Source: Acetobacteraceae bacterium B3987
Lineage (GTDB): Bacteria; Pseudomonadota; Alphaproteobacteria; Acetobacterales; Acetobacteraceae
Assembly (NCBI GenBank): GCA_026537415.1
Contig: JAFNMF010000030.1
Coordinates: forward strand, 308,749-372,748
Direction: 5' to 3'
DNA length: 64,000 bases
The stretch's first letter is position 1. Every line of letters begins with the position of its first letter. The notes beneath the pieces were generated by a model that had not been told where the DNA came from, made no database searches, and worked only from the letters and a program-made list of their open reading frames with translations. The position numbers and the translations under genes were made by a program. Shown here piece by piece: positions 17,935-27,940 of this stretch.

Positions 17935-19335
17935 TCAACGACCAAGATCACGCAGCTTTACACCACTCATGAGACGTTCCTCAATGGTTTCTAAAGAAAC
18001 ATCCTTTGTTTCTGGAACAAAGAGATAGAGTAACACGACACCGATAGCGTTAAATCCAGCGAACAGCCAGAAAGTATTAGGACCGCCAACCAGCTCCAGC
18101 ACACTAAGGAACGTTGTGCCAATCAGCAGGTTACTTAGCATGTTGGTACCCGTAGAAATGGAGATACCAAGGCTACGACCCGCAGCAGGCTGAATCTCCG
18201 AGCAGATCACCCACATAAGCGGCCCGGCAGACATAGCGAACCCACCCACAAAGATGATGATCATACCCAACGCCAGAAGTTGGAGCGACAGGTTTGTCGT
18301 ACCGTACCAGAGCAGGAAGGCCAGAATAGCCATACTCGCTGCCATGCTAACATAGCCGGCATACAAAATCGGCTTACGTCCCCAGCGGTCGGAATAACCA
18401 ACGGCGACGAACGTCATCAGCACATTCACGAGGCCAATCAGGGCTGTACACCACATCTGCGCTTCAAGACTGAAATGGGCCGTCTCCAGAATACGGGGGG
18501 CATAATACATGATGATGTTAATGCCAGCGAACTGCTGCATAATCTGAAGCAGCATACCAAGCCCGAGGGAACGACGGTAATTGCTGTTGGTCCGCAGCAA
18601 TTTCCAGCCTTCCTCTTTGGTCTGCAACTGCTCGCCAATAGCCTGAAGCTCCTTATGTGCCTGATCCGGCTCATCACGCAGACGGGTCATCGTCTGGAGA
18701 GCTTCTTCCTTACGTCCCTTAATCATCAGCCAACGTGGGCTCTGCGGCAAGAAGAGGAAGATCACCAGAAACACGACCGCCGGCACAGCTTCCACCACCA
18801 GCATGGAACGCCACGCACCAGATGCAGCAAACCAGCCATTGGAGAAGAATGCCAGAAAAATGCCGATGGTCTTGAGCAACTGATACAGCGAAACCATGGC
18901 ACCCCGCTGCTCTTTCCGCGCTACCTCGGACAGGTAAAGCGGGGTAGAGAAGTCAGAGAGACCCATGCCCATACCTACCAGCACACGGCAGATAATCATC
19001 ATACCGATTGACTGCGACGCCGCACAGCCAATAGCACCAATAGAGAAAAAAGCCGCTGCTGTCGTCAGCGTGTATTTGCGTCCCAGACGCTGGGTAAGCT
19101 GACCACCTGTCAGAGCACCGATTGTCGCTCCGACAAGCATACCCCCGACAATCCATTCCAAAGCCACAGTGGAGGCATGATACTCCATACCAAATGGACG
19201 CAGCACACCAGAGATGACACCAATATCCATACCGCACATGAGCCCCGCCAGAGAGGCAATAATGCAGATGAAAAGCACTCTGCGTCTGGCAATGGGATCA
19301 ACAGCAGGCTGTGGAGATTCAGCTGTCCTGTTCAT
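17935..19335 (-). CDS. MFS sugar porter, paralogue A
   Basis: This second sugar porter is about 466 residues from the ATG at 19335, which has AAAAGG nine bases upstream. An earlier ATG at 19386 has no ribosome site. The usual 12-segment layout is present, with GRKYT after helix 2, DRWGRKPILYAG after helix 8 and PETKD (not PETKG) after helix 12. The central loop IKGRKEEALQTMTRLRDEP matches its neighbour. It is the upstream member of the tandem pair. The promoter should lie in the AT-rich 19336-19524 stretch, where I see no convincing box. Confidence 0.9.
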   Translation of the reverse strand: MNRTAESPQPAVDPIARRRVLFICIIASLAGLMCGMDIGVISGVLRPFGMEYHASTVALEWIVGGMLVGATIGALTGGQLTQRLGRKYTLTTAAAFFSIGAIGCAASQSIGMMIICRVLVGMGMGLSDFSTPLYLSEVARKEQRGAMVSLYQLLKTIGIFLAFFSNGWFAASGAWRSMLVVEAVPAVVFLVIFLFLPQSPRWLMIKGRKEEALQTMTRLRDEPDQAHKELQAIGEQLQTKEEGWKLLRTNSNYRRSLGLGMLLQIMQQFAGINIIMYYAPRILETAHFSLEAQMWCTALIGLVNVLMTFVAVGYSDRWGRKPILYAGYVSMAASMAILAFLLWYGTTNLSLQLLALGMIIIFVGGFAMSAGPLMWVICSEIQPAAGRSLGISISTGTNMLSNLLIGTTFLSVLELVGGPNTFWLFAGFNAIGVVLLYLFVPETKDVSLETIEERLMSGVKLRDLGR

Positions 19336-19524
19336 AACATCGGACCTTTTTAGTGGAGGGAAGACTCCCCGAACGGAATCATCCATATCATAAAAAACAA
19401 ATTACCCTATGAGCTACATCTTCTTGCCGAATCACAGTTATGAGAGGCAAGATAACATGCTGATTTTTAGTCATTTTTCTAAAGAATCAGACAAGCCCTT
19501 CCGGCCTAAAAAACAGCCCCGCCC

Positions 19525-20076
19525 CTAACTTTCCTTTACCGGCAACGCCGCAGCACAACGGGCACAAACTCCCTCAATCTCCACTGTTGCAGCTTCGGCA
19601 CGGAATCCCTGTCCCCGAGCAGACTGCAACAGAACGGCTGCCACAACATCCTGCTCCAACTCCTGCACCTGACCACACCCACGACAAATGAGAAACTGGG
19701 CCCTATGAACTCCCCAAGCCTTATGGGATGTACAACAATCTTCACAATCAAGCCGATGGTGGCAGCCTACAAAGGCACTCAACCGTTCAATACGGTGGAT
19801 CAACCCCTGCTCCAGCAGAAAATCCAGAGCCCGATAAACCGTCGGCGGTACGGCCCGTGGCTGATAGACACGCAATAAGGAGAGAATATCATAGGCACCC
19901 AGCGGCCTTGCTTCAGACAGAATCAGCCCCAGCACCAAACGGCGAACAGGCGTCAGCTTCTGCCCATGATGCTGGCACCAATGAGCAACCTCTTCCAGCC
20001 GGGTCGCCACATCTACACTAAACGCCACCCCCTCGGCCTCTTTAGCCGTGCCAGCCGTTCCGCTTCCTGCCTTCAT
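19525..20076 (-). CDS. zur: Fur-family regulator, Zur-like
   Basis: This is a metal-dependent repressor of the Fur superfamily. The N-terminal winged helix reads GQKLTPVRRLVLGLILSEARPLGAYDIL, with the recognition region RAVPPTVYRALDFLLEQGLIHRIE. The metal-binding half holds GCHHRLDCEDC, the structural-zinc pairs CRGCGQV and CARC, and a histidine-rich segment. Gene length (183) and the C-terminal cysteines fit zinc-responsive Zur better than iron Fur. The start overlaps the rapZ stop by 4 bp (ATGA), with GAGG four bases upstream, so the two are coupled. Zur rather than Fur/Mur is an inference. Confidence 0.85.
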   Translation of the reverse strand: MKAGSGTAGTAKEAEGVAFSVDVATRLEEVAHWCQHHGQKLTPVRRLVLGLILSEARPLGAYDILSLLRVYQPRAVPPTVYRALDFLLEQGLIHRIERLSAFVGCHHRLDCEDCCTSHKAWGVHRAQFLICRGCGQVQELEQDVVAAVLLQSARGQGFRAEAATVEIEGVCARCAAALPVKES

Positions 20077-21011
20077 ACCGCCTCACCCGGCGGGAGCGCA
20101 GCCCAGCGACATGCGGCCAGCCCATTACGGGCAAGCTCCCGATGCAAAACCATCACCGGAGCCCGCAGCTCACCAATCATCGGGTCCGCAACAATATCCT
20201 GCGCCAAGGCCTCCACAACCGTGACAGAACGGTGCCGCCCCCCGCTGCAACCCACAGCAATGGTGACATATTTCTTCCCCTCTTGCGCAAAGCGAGGCAG
20301 CATAGTCTGCACCAGACCCAGCACATGATCGTAAAAAGGCTGGAAGAAGGGGTCCGCCTTCACATAATCTGCCACATCGGCATCCAACCCCGTATGGGGG
20401 CGTAGCCCCTCATCATAATGTGGGTTCCGTAGGAAACGGGCATCCAACACAATATCCGCCTCCCGAGGCAGACCAGCCGGATAGGCAAAAGACATCAACG
20501 CTACGGACAGCATAGTCCCCACCCCAGCACTGAAGCGGGCTTCAATCATCTGGCGCAGGTCAGGCAGGGGCAGATCGCTTGTATCAATCACGAAATCAGC
20601 AACGGCCCGCAATGGCTCCAGCAATCCAGCTTCCTGTTCCAACGCAGGACGAAGGCCACCTTCTCCAGCGAGAGGGTGCCGCCGCCTTGTTGCCGTGAAA
20701 CGGCGCAGCAGGACATCATAATCCGCCGTAGCGAAAATTAGCTGCGTTACGCAATCCGGCTCCCGACGGGCCTTCATCAGAAAATCGACAATCCGATGAG
20801 CCTCGAAGCCACGGCTCCGCACATCCACCCCAATGGCCAGACGAGGACCAGACCGGGTAACGAGAGCCTCAAACAAATCAAGCGGGGGGTTGTCCACGAC
20901 CTCATGATCAAGGTCTTCCAGCATACGAAGGATCGAAGCCTTCCCAGCACCAGAAAGCCCTGTCACCAGCACAATACTTCCTGAAGACCGATCCTGTGTC
21001 CTCGTGCCCAT
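20073..21011 (-). CDS. rapZ: RNase adapter / nucleotide-binding protein RapZ
   Basis: In enterobacteria RapZ steers RNase E to the small RNA GlmZ; in alphaproteobacteria the target is unclear. Walker A GLSGAGKAS lies near the N-terminus. The C-terminal domain carries LRNPHYDEGLRPHTGLD, KKYVTIAVGCSGGRHRSV and VLHRELAR, all diagnostic. I placed the start at the ATG at 21011, with AGGGA eight bases before it. An ATG at 21062 adds 17 residues unlike the family. Second Walker-type residues (FVIDTSDL) are present. rapZ normally follows hprK and PTS genes; here it follows chvG directly. Confidence 0.93.
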   Translation of the reverse strand: MGTRTQDRSSGSIVLVTGLSGAGKASILRMLEDLDHEVVDNPPLDLFEALVTRSGPRLAIGVDVRSRGFEAHRIVDFLMKARREPDCVTQLIFATADYDVLLRRFTATRRRHPLAGEGGLRPALEQEAGLLEPLRAVADFVIDTSDLPLPDLRQMIEARFSAGVGTMLSVALMSFAYPAGLPREADIVLDARFLRNPHYDEGLRPHTGLDADVADYVKADPFFQPFYDHVLGLVQTMLPRFAQEGKKYVTIAVGCSGGRHRSVTVVEALAQDIVADPMIGELRAPVMVLHRELARNGLAACRWAALPPGEAV

Positions 21012-21109
21012 GCCCTGTTTCCCTGCACCACACTGGCGGAACTGCCACAATGTCGCCAGCATAACACAGTCTCTGATCTATAAGAAACAGACCTTCCACC
21101 CACCTCGCT

Positions 21110-22852
21110 CTATATAGAAGGGGTACCACCAACAGACATAAGGCGGGGAAGACGTATGACAAAACGGGCCCCACTGACACGGCCCTGCTTCGTCACCGGG
21201 TCTATTTCCTCCCGGTTCTCGGCATGAATGGTTCCATCAAAGGCTAAAATGATCTGTCGACTAATAGATAGCCCCAGACCGGAATGTTGGCCAAAATTCT
21301 CTCCAACAGGTCGTTCCGAATAGAAACGATCGAATATGGTATCCAACTTCGCAGGTGGAATGCCGGGGCCTTCATCTTCCACAGCAATCTCAACAGTCGG
21401 ACCACCAGGACTAATGGTACCATCCTCCGCCAATCTGGGCGGACCTTTTGTGACACGAACAACAAGCCGCACAACGCCGCCCGGCGGCGAAAAAGACTGC
21501 GCATTACCAATCAGGTTATGCAAAACCTGAACAAGTCCATCCCGCTCAACCAGAACACGCAGTGCCTCTTCCCCTTCAGGTACGGAAAGCACTAGCCGAA
21601 CAGAACTTGTTTTGCGTGTGGCTCGATTCACCTCCACAAACAGTTCAAGTAACTCCACGACATCCACGGCCACCCGTTTCCCCCGCTGAAGTTCCCCCTC
21701 AACACGGCTGGCAAAGGAAATATCGGTAATCAACCGCTCTAACCGCTGAACATCCCCTCCTAAAATACTCAACAACCTATCCCGTGCCTGAGCATCTGCA
21801 ATCCGGGGCAAAGTATCCAAAGCGGAACGAATGGAGGAAAGCGGGTTTTTCAGCTCATGACTAACCTCCGCTGCAAAACGCTCCACATCATCCATTCTAG
21901 CCCACAAGGCCAAAGCACTTTCACGCAAGGCCCGGGCAAGTTCACCAATTTCATCACGTCGACTGAGCAAGGCATAAGGCAGTCCATCCACCCGCCCTTT
22001 TCCCGGTTCCCGCATCTCCCGCGACCGAGCAACAAGACGGCGCAGAGGCCGAGCCAACGTCAGGGCAAAATACCATGACAGTAATACTGCAGCCCCCATG
22101 CTCAACAGCAATACGATGACGATAAGCCAACGCACTTTTATGATGGCTCGGTCAATATCCGCATTATGCCGGGTGAGTTGAAGAACACCGACCGTCTCCC
22201 CCTGCACGATGACAGGCTCCACAACCGTCATAACCAGCTCGTGCTGAGCGGTCATCCGGATATAAGGTGGCAACTCCTCCTGTGCGCTGAGATGGACGTC
22301 CTCATCCGTATCCTGTCCGAAATTCTGGGATGTTGTGGAATTATCCAAAGGGACATCCCCCTCCCGGGTACTGAGGGGGATTAGAGATAGCACCCAATCG
22401 TAAATACGATCGGCTAAACTGACATTTGGCTGCCAGCGGGCTCCACTTATTGGATGTTCACCTTGGCTACTCTCCGCCAATACAGACCCGTTGGGCGCAT
22501 AGAGCCTGACCTGCGCATTACGGCTGAAGCGGATCATGTCATCCAGAAAGAAATGCGCCTTGTCTTTATCCAGAGTGACCTCGCCACCATCCGCCCCGGT
22601 CCGCTGAGCCTGCTGAAGAACGGACGCATAAATGCGCGCCTGCTCTCGCAGAGCCTCCACACTGTCATTCAACAGGGTATTCCGCAAAGCATTGATGGAA
22701 AGCAGCATCCCCCCCATGAAGAGCAGAGGCAGGAAATTGACCAGCATCAGGCGACTTGTTAGCGGCGACATCCACTGCCGGAATCCCACGGTCCGAAAAC
22801 AGAACCACATACGCCGCAAAGTGCCTGTCAGCTCCTCGCTACCAGCTACCAT
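21110..22852 (-). CDS. chvG: Sensor histidine kinase ChvG/ExoS family
   Basis: This is the membrane kinase of the ChvG-ChvI pair, which senses acid and envelope stress in alphaproteobacteria. Two membrane segments (about residues 34-55 and 242-268) flank a periplasmic domain of about 185 residues. HAMP follows (RPLRRLVARSREM). The HisKA box is RFAAEVSHELKNPLSSIRSA, with His at about 332. The ATPase domain has VLHNLIGNAQSFSP, VEDEGPGIPP and GLGLSISRQI. Length 580 fits. GAGG seven bases upstream supports the start. It follows chvI by 59 bp, as usual. The missing part of the usual neighbourhood is hprK with the PTS genes. Confidence 0.93.
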   Translation of the reverse strand: MVAGSEELTGTLRRMWFCFRTVGFRQWMSPLTSRLMLVNFLPLLFMGGMLLSINALRNTLLNDSVEALREQARIYASVLQQAQRTGADGGEVTLDKDKAHFFLDDMIRFSRNAQVRLYAPNGSVLAESSQGEHPISGARWQPNVSLADRIYDWVLSLIPLSTREGDVPLDNSTTSQNFGQDTDEDVHLSAQEELPPYIRMTAQHELVMTVVEPVIVQGETVGVLQLTRHNADIDRAIIKVRWLIVIVLLLSMGAAVLLSWYFALTLARPLRRLVARSREMREPGKGRVDGLPYALLSRRDEIGELARALRESALALWARMDDVERFAAEVSHELKNPLSSIRSALDTLPRIADAQARDRLLSILGGDVQRLERLITDISFASRVEGELQRGKRVAVDVVELLELFVEVNRATRKTSSVRLVLSVPEGEEALRVLVERDGLVQVLHNLIGNAQSFSPPGGVVRLVVRVTKGPPRLAEDGTISPGGPTVEIAVEDEGPGIPPAKLDTIFDRFYSERPVGENFGQHSGLGLSISRQIILAFDGTIHAENREEIDPVTKQGRVSGARFVIRLPRLMSVGGTPSI

Positions 22853-22911
22853 ACCAAAGCCTCACAGGCACTTGAGGGCAGTGGCTTTACAGGACAGGCC
22901 ATATGACCACC

Positions 22912-23688
22912 TCACTCCCGATACCGGTATCCGACTCCATAAAGAGTCTCAATATGGTTGAAACACTCATCCACCCGACGAAACTTCTTGCGGACCCGCT
23001 TAATGTGACTGTCGATCGTGCGATCATCCACATAAATGCTGTCCCCATAAGCAGCATCAATGAGCTGGTCACGAGACTTCACCAGCCCCGGACGTACTAC
23101 AAGTGCCTTGACGAGTAGAAACTCGGTAACTGTCAACGCCACTTCTTGCCCGTTCCAAAGGCACTGATGCCGAGCCTCATCCAGAGCCAGCGCACCACGG
23201 ACAAGAATGCTGCTGCTTGCGCCTGCTTCTCCCGTAATCTCTGCCTGACTAACCTCATGACGCCGCAGCAAAGCCCGAATCCGCTCTACTAGAAGACGGA
23301 CGGAAAAGGGCTTGGTGATATAATCATCCGCCCCTAGACGTAGCCCCATGAGCTGATCCATCTCCTCATCCTTGGAGGTCAGGAAAATGACGGGCAGGCT
23401 GCTTGAGCGCATACGCAACCGCCGCAACAGCTCCATCCCATCCATACGGGGCATCTTAACATCCAGCACCGCCAAAGACGTCGAACGAGACAAAATGCCC
23501 TGCAAGGCACTTTCCCCATCCGTATAGACATGAACCGTAAATCCCTCAGCCTCTAGTGTCATCTGGACAGAAGTCAGGATATTCCGGTCATCATCCACCA
23601 GGGCAATAACCGGAACCTGCTGCGCTTTTGAACCATGTTTCTCTTCCGTGTGAGACGGAACCACGGGAGGGAAAGGGGCCTTCTTCAT
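22912..23688 (-). CDS. chvI: Response regulator ChvI, OmpR/PhoB type
   Basis: This is the DNA-binding partner of ChvG. The receiver domain has [11 protein letters not shown], phospho-Asp in [13 protein letters not shown], the threonine in FLTSKDEE and lysine in YITKPF. The C-terminal OmpR-type winged helix includes [31 protein letters not shown] and [10 protein letters not shown]. The start at 23688 is chosen because AGGAG lies five bases upstream; an ATG at 23718 would add ten unusual residues. It is first in the chvI-chvG-rapZ-zur run, with promoter sequences in the AT-rich region upstream. Confidence 0.94.
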   Translation of the reverse strand: MKKAPFPPVVPSHTEEKHGSKAQQVPVIALVDDDRNILTSVQMTLEAEGFTVHVYTDGESALQGILSRSTSLAVLDVKMPRMDGMELLRRLRMRSSSLPVIFLTSKDEEMDQLMGLRLGADDYITKPFSVRLLVERIRALLRRHEVSQAEITGEAGASSSILVRGALALDEARHQCLWNGQEVALTVTEFLLVKALVVRPGLVKSRDQLIDAAYGDSIYVDDRTIDSHIKRVRKKFRRVDECFNHIETLYGVGYRYRE

Positions 23689-24054
23689 GCAAACTCCTGT
23701 GCCTTGACAACGTGACAAGAAATAAAAAATCTCAACACAAAGTTAAGATTATCTACAACAAATATTAACAGGAAGAATACTGCTAACATATGCCACTATT
23801 CTGACAACATTATACATTGATTTTTGGTAATTCCGCTAGCCCATTATGTAAAATGTGATTTTTTACGTTTAAATCTGGTATCGATGTCACATCTTCCTAA
23901 CGCCCTCCTCCCCCTTGCTTTTGCGACATACAGCACTATCTCCTATAGGCAAAAGCGGGCCTCCCCTGCCACCACGACCACGAAAAACCCCGAGAGGATG
24001 TAGTGAGTCGCAGGCGCAAGGAACTGCCCATGAAGATGAGAACAGGGTCACGAT
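23689..24054. other. AT-rich divergent region, chvI / grpE
   Basis: This 366-bp stretch has no gene. On the minus strand a perfect TATAAT box lies at 23809-23814, about 120 bp before chvI, though no good -35 stands 17 bp upstream of it. On the plus strand, CTTGCT at about 23915 followed 17 bp later by TATCTC could be a heat-shock-type promoter for grpE. The first 180 bp are markedly AT-rich against their surroundings. Both promoter reads are weak. Confidence 0.45.
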
Positions 24055-24690
24055 ATGACAGAGCAGAATTCGCATACCGAAACACCACAAACTGATGCCG
24101 CACAGCACACAGCCCAGCCACATGAGACGGCTCCTCAGGCTGAACATCACGAGAACCACACCGCTGGTGAGCAGGTCGAGGCAAGCGGTGCCGAAGAGCG
24201 TATCGCTGCCCTTGAAGAAAAACTGACCGAAATGGAAGACCGCTGGAAGCGGTCCGAAGCCGATAACCAGAATCTCCGGGCACGCCATAAGCGAGAAATC
24301 GAAGACACACGTCATTACGCTGTCCAGAAATTCGCCCATGATGTCGTTGAGGCTGCCGATAATCTCCGCCGTGGTCTGGCTGCCCTGCCGCCCTACAAGG
24401 AAGGCGAAGACGCCCTGATTACCGAGATGCGCAAGGGCTTTGAAGGAACGGAACGCTCCTTCCTCTCCATTCTGGAACGCCACGGCATCACCAGACTGGA
24501 CCCAACGCATGAGCCGTTCGATGCCAATCTGCATCAGGCTATGCAGGAACAGGAGGTTGATCACCTTCCGCCGAATCACGTTGTTCAGGCATGGTCACCA
24601 ACATGGATGCTGAAGGACCGTCTACTTAAGCCCGCTATGGTCGTTGTCTCCAGTGCCTCCTCCACAGGGCAGCCCCCTAAGAAAGACTAA
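24055..24690 (+). CDS. grpE: Nucleotide exchange factor GrpE
   Basis: GrpE releases ADP from DnaK. Residues 1-45 are a low-complexity tail rich in His, Thr, Glu and Gln. The long coiled-coil helix EERIAALEEKLTEMEDRWKRS and AHDVVEAADNLRRGL follow. The beta domain at the end has GITRLDPTHEPFDANLHQAM and HVVQAWSPTWMLKDRLLKPAMVVVS, the family signature. Length 211 is normal. AGGG seven bases upstream supports the start. dnaK and hrcA are not nearby; the next gene begins 28 bp later and is a glycosyltransferase. Confidence 0.95.
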   Translation: MTEQNSHTETPQTDAAQHTAQPHETAPQAEHHENHTAGEQVEASGAEERIAALEEKLTEMEDRWKRSEADNQNLRARHKREIEDTRHYAVQKFAHDVVEAADNLRRGLAALPPYKEGEDALITEMRKGFEGTERSFLSILERHGITRLDPTHEPFDANLHQAMQEQEVDHLPPNHVVQAWSPTWMLKDRLLKPAMVVVSSASSTGQPPKKD

Positions 24691-24718
24691 TCCTCTGGTA
24701 CGATCCGCCCATAGCCTC

Positions 24719-25678
24719 ATGCCGCATGAGATACTCATCATCCGTCATGGGGCTTTGGGGGACCTCTTTCAGGCGTTTGAGGCCTTCGCCTCTATTCGCC
24801 ATGCTTTTCCCCACGCCCATATCACCCTTCTGACCGCCAGCCTCTATCGTGAACTGGCGTCATGCTGCCCGTGGTTTGATGCCATTGCCACGGATGACCG
24901 CCCCCCCATCACTGATCTACGTCACTGGCTCAGAATCCGCCGCCTCCTGCGGAGCATGGACATGGTGTTCGACCTGCAGAACTCTGGCAGGACAGCCCGC
25001 TATTTCCGCCTCATCCGCCCCGGCACCACATGGTCTGGCCAGAACCGGCGGGCCAGCCTGCCCCATCGCAACCCGCAGGCCCGCCAGATGCACACGCTCA
25101 TGCGGCAGGCCGACCAGCTCCGGGCGGCCGGTGTACCTTTGCAGCCCCGCACTGTTCCGGATTTCCTGAAGGACCGAGGGCCACGGCTGCCCTCTCCTTA
25201 TATCGTGCTGGTACCCGGTGCCGCCCCACATCGACCAGCCAAACGCTGGCCCGCCTCCCATTTTGCAACACTCGCCCAAGCGATTACGGCATGGGGCTAT
25301 CAGCCTGTCATCATTGGCAGCATCACGGACCGCCCGCTAGCAAACATCATCCATGCGCAGGCCCCACAAACTCTGGACCTGACAGGCCAGACAGACCTAC
25401 CCTCTCTGGCGGGGTTGCTCCATCGGGCCATATTCTGCATCGGCAACGATACTGGGCCACTCCATGTGGCCGCTACCATGGACTGCCCCACCCTGACGCT
25501 CTTCTCTGCCGAAAGTGACCCCGGACGCTGCGCTCCCCTTGGCATCACACCGGGGCAAAACCGAGTGCTGGACTGCCCCGACCTATCCACCCTCCCACCA
25601 GAACGTGTCATACGGCTTTTGGAAGACTGGGGACGCCCGCTTATGCAGGCCCGTATAGGACTCCACGACGGGAGCTGA
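24719..25678 (+). CDS. Heptosyltransferase-like glycosyltransferase (family 9)
   Basis: It looks like a GT-B enzyme of family GT9, the ADP-heptose:LPS heptosyltransferases. The start at 24719 opens with the classic MPHEILIIRHGALGDLFQAF. The C-terminal half has ILVPGA-like VLVPGAAPHRPAKRWP, VIIGSITD, LDLTGQTDLPSLAGLL and the conserved GNDTGPLHVAA. These match the nucleotide-sugar site of WaaC/WaaF-type enzymes. The likely role is adding heptose or another sugar to the LPS core at the cytoplasmic face of the inner membrane. An in-frame ATG 75 bp earlier overlaps grpE and is less likely. It may be co-transcribed with grpE, with which it has no obvious functional link. Confidence 0.85.
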   Translation: MPHEILIIRHGALGDLFQAFEAFASIRHAFPHAHITLLTASLYRELASCCPWFDAIATDDRPPITDLRHWLRIRRLLRSMDMVFDLQNSGRTARYFRLIRPGTTWSGQNRRASLPHRNPQARQMHTLMRQADQLRAAGVPLQPRTVPDFLKDRGPRLPSPYIVLVPGAAPHRPAKRWPASHFATLAQAITAWGYQPVIIGSITDRPLANIIHAQAPQTLDLTGQTDLPSLAGLLHRAIFCIGNDTGPLHVAATMDCPTLTLFSAESDPGRCAPLGITPGQNRVLDCPDLSTLPPERVIRLLEDWGRPLMQARIGLHDGS

Positions 25679-25874
25679 CAGAAGCAGCCTACCTGCTGTC
25701 CCATAAGGAAAACCGGACGAAACCGGCAAAAAAAATCGCTCTTTCCCATAAGGCTGCATATTAGGGCTTGCAGGACCGAGCCATAAAAGGCCATTTTTGC
25801 CCTCATCTTTATCTATGGCCCCTTCCCTGATGAGAAGGCGACCTCTTTCTGATCCATGACCAAGGAGTTCCTCC

Positions 25875-27821
25875 ATGCCCGCCATTACCCTACCCGATGG
25901 AAGCATTCGCACCTTCGATGGGGCCGTGACCGGGACAACCATCGCCGAGGCCATCGGGCCGGGTCTGGTCCGTGCCGCCATGGCCATGGAAGTGGACGGA
26001 AAAGCCGTGGACCTCAACTTCACGATCAGTAAAGACAGTGCCGTCCGCTTCATCACCCGCAAGGATGACGATGCGCTGGAGATGATCCGCCACGATGCCG
26101 CTCATGTCATGGCCGAGGCCGTGCAGGAACTCTGGCCGGGAACGCAGGTTACCATCGGGCCGAGCATCAAGGATGGTTTCTATTACGACTTCTTCCGGGA
26201 GAAGCCCTTCACACCGGCTGACTTCGAAGCCATTGAAGCCAAGATGACCGAGATCATCACACGGGGCGATGCCTTCACCCGTGAGGTCTGGGACCGTGAC
26301 GAAGCCATCGCCTTCTTTGAGAAACGTGGCGAAAAGTTCAAGGCCGAGCTGATCCGGGACCTGCCAGAGAGTGAGGATATCTCCATTTACCGTCAGGGGG
26401 AGTGGCTGGACCTCTGCCGTGGGCCGCATCTCCGCAGCACGGCGGATGTCGGCAATGCCTTCAAGCTAATGCGTGTGGCCGGGGCCTATTGGCGTGGTGA
26501 CCACCGCAATCCCATGCTGACCCGCATCTACGGCACAGCATGGCGTGATAAAAAAGAGCTAAAAGCCTACCTCCTGCGGCTAGAAGAAGCCGAAAAGCGG
26601 GACCATCGCCGCATTGGCCGGGACATGGACCTCTTCCATATTCAGGAAGAAGCGGTCGGGCAGATTTTCTGGCACCAGAAGGGCTGGCGTCTCTACACGG
26701 CCGTGCAAGACTATATGCGCCGTGCCCAGAACCGAAACGACTATCAGGAGGTCCGCACCCCGCAACTGGTGGACCGGACCCTCTGGGAAGCCTCTGGCCA
26801 CTGGGACAAGTACCGTGAACACATGTTTATCGCCACGGTGGAGGATGAGGACAAGACCCTCGCCCTCAAGCCGATGAACTGCCCCTGCCATGTGCAGATT
26901 TTCCGTCATGGCCTGCGTTCCTATCGTGAGCTACCGCTGCGTATGGCCGAGTTCGGAGCCTGCCATCGGTATGAGCCATCCGGCTCCCTACATGGCATCA
27001 TGCGGGTGCGTGGCTTCACGCAGGATGACGCCCACATCTTCTGCACGGATGACCAGATCGCCGAGGAAACGGCCCGTTTCGTCACCATGCTGGGCGAGGT
27101 CTATAAAGATTTTGGCTTCGAGAGCTTCCGTGTGAAATTCTCCGACCGCCCCGAAACCCGTGCAGGCTCTGATGAGGTTTGGGACCGGGCGGAAGGTGCT
27201 CTCAAACGGGCCTGCGAAATGGTCGGCGTGGAATATGAGCTTAATCCCGGCGAAGGGGCCTTCTATGGTCCGAAGCTGGAATTTGTCCTGACAGATGCGA
27301 TCGGGCGTGACTGGCAGTGCGGCACGCTTCAGGTGGATTACGTCCTGCCGGAACGGCTGGATGCCTCCTATATTGGGGAAGACAGTGCCCGCCACCGCCC
27401 CGTCATGCTGCACCGGGCCATTCTGGGCAGCTTCGAGCGGTTCCTCGGCATCCTGATCGAACAATATGCAGGCAAATTCCCGCTCTGGCTGGCTCCGACG
27501 CAGGTCGTGGTGGCCAGCATCGTCACCGATGCTGCCGACTATGCCCTTGAAGTCACCGAACAGCTTCGCAAGGCCGGTCTCCATGCCGAAGCCGACATCC
27601 GCAACGAGAAGATCAACGCCAAAGTGCGTGAGCATAGTCTGGCCCGTGTACCGGTCATGCTCGTGGTCGGTCGCCGTGAGGCGGAGGAAGGCACCGTGAG
27701 CGTCCGCCGCCTTGGGGAACAGGCTCAAAATGTCATGGCCACCGCCGAGATTATCCCGGCTCTGGCTAAGGAAGCCACACCGCCGGATATCCTACGGGCC
27801 ATGTCCGGAGAAACCGCCTAA
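25875..27821 (+). CDS. thrS: Threonine-tRNA ligase
   Basis: It charges tRNA-Thr and clears mis-charged Ser. The TGS domain fills residues 1-60 ([17 protein letters not shown]). The editing domain has [17 protein letters not shown] and the region around [11 protein letters not shown]. The class II core includes [38 protein letters not shown] and motif 3 [18 protein letters not shown]. The anticodon-binding domain closes the protein from about residue 545. Zinc ligands Cys and His are visible. Length 648 is normal. A GGAG site precedes the ATG by about eight bases. The infC gene follows, the usual thrS-infC order. Confidence 0.96.
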   Translation: MPAITLPDGSIRTFDGAVTGTTIAEAIGPGLVRAAMAMEVDGKAVDLNFTISKDSAVRFITRKDDDALEMIRHDAAHVMAEAVQELWPGTQVTIGPSIKDGFYYDFFREKPFTPADFEAIEAKMTEIITRGDAFTREVWDRDEAIAFFEKRGEKFKAELIRDLPESEDISIYRQGEWLDLCRGPHLRSTADVGNAFKLMRVAGAYWRGDHRNPMLTRIYGTAWRDKKELKAYLLRLEEAEKRDHRRIGRDMDLFHIQEEAVGQIFWHQKGWRLYTAVQDYMRRAQNRNDYQEVRTPQLVDRTLWEASGHWDKYREHMFIATVEDEDKTLALKPMNCPCHVQIFRHGLRSYRELPLRMAEFGACHRYEPSGSLHGIMRVRGFTQDDAHIFCTDDQIAEETARFVTMLGEVYKDFGFESFRVKFSDRPETRAGSDEVWDRAEGALKRACEMVGVEYELNPGEGAFYGPKLEFVLTDAIGRDWQCGTLQVDYVLPERLDASYIGEDSARHRPVMLHRAILGSFERFLGILIEQYAGKFPLWLAPTQVVVASIVTDAADYALEVTEQLRKAGLHAEADIRNEKINAKVREHSLARVPVMLVVGRREAEEGTVSVRRLGEQAQNVMATAEIIPALAKEATPPDILRAMSGETA

Positions 27822-27836
27822 TCTGCCTTCTTTCTG

Positions 27837-27862
27837 CCCCTTGCACCATACTGGTGCGGGGG
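27837..27862 (+). promoter_or_regulatory. Hairpin in the thrS-infC gap
   Basis: GCACCA and TGGTGC pair around a TAC loop, extended by CCCC and GGGG with a small bulge. There is no U-run, so termination is unlikely. A perfect palindrome ACGGGCCCGT follows at 27911-27920. Together they may form the infC leader structure. Confidence 0.4.
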
Positions 27863-27940
27863 GTATGAATCTAAACAGGTAGTTTGAGTCCCGTTGCTTC
27901 TATCATTGTGACGGGCCCGTAGTATCAACAGGAGATGACC

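Noticed and set aside
26988-27728. 246-codon minus-strand frame inside thrS
   Set aside because: Antisense shadow of a conserved synthetase.
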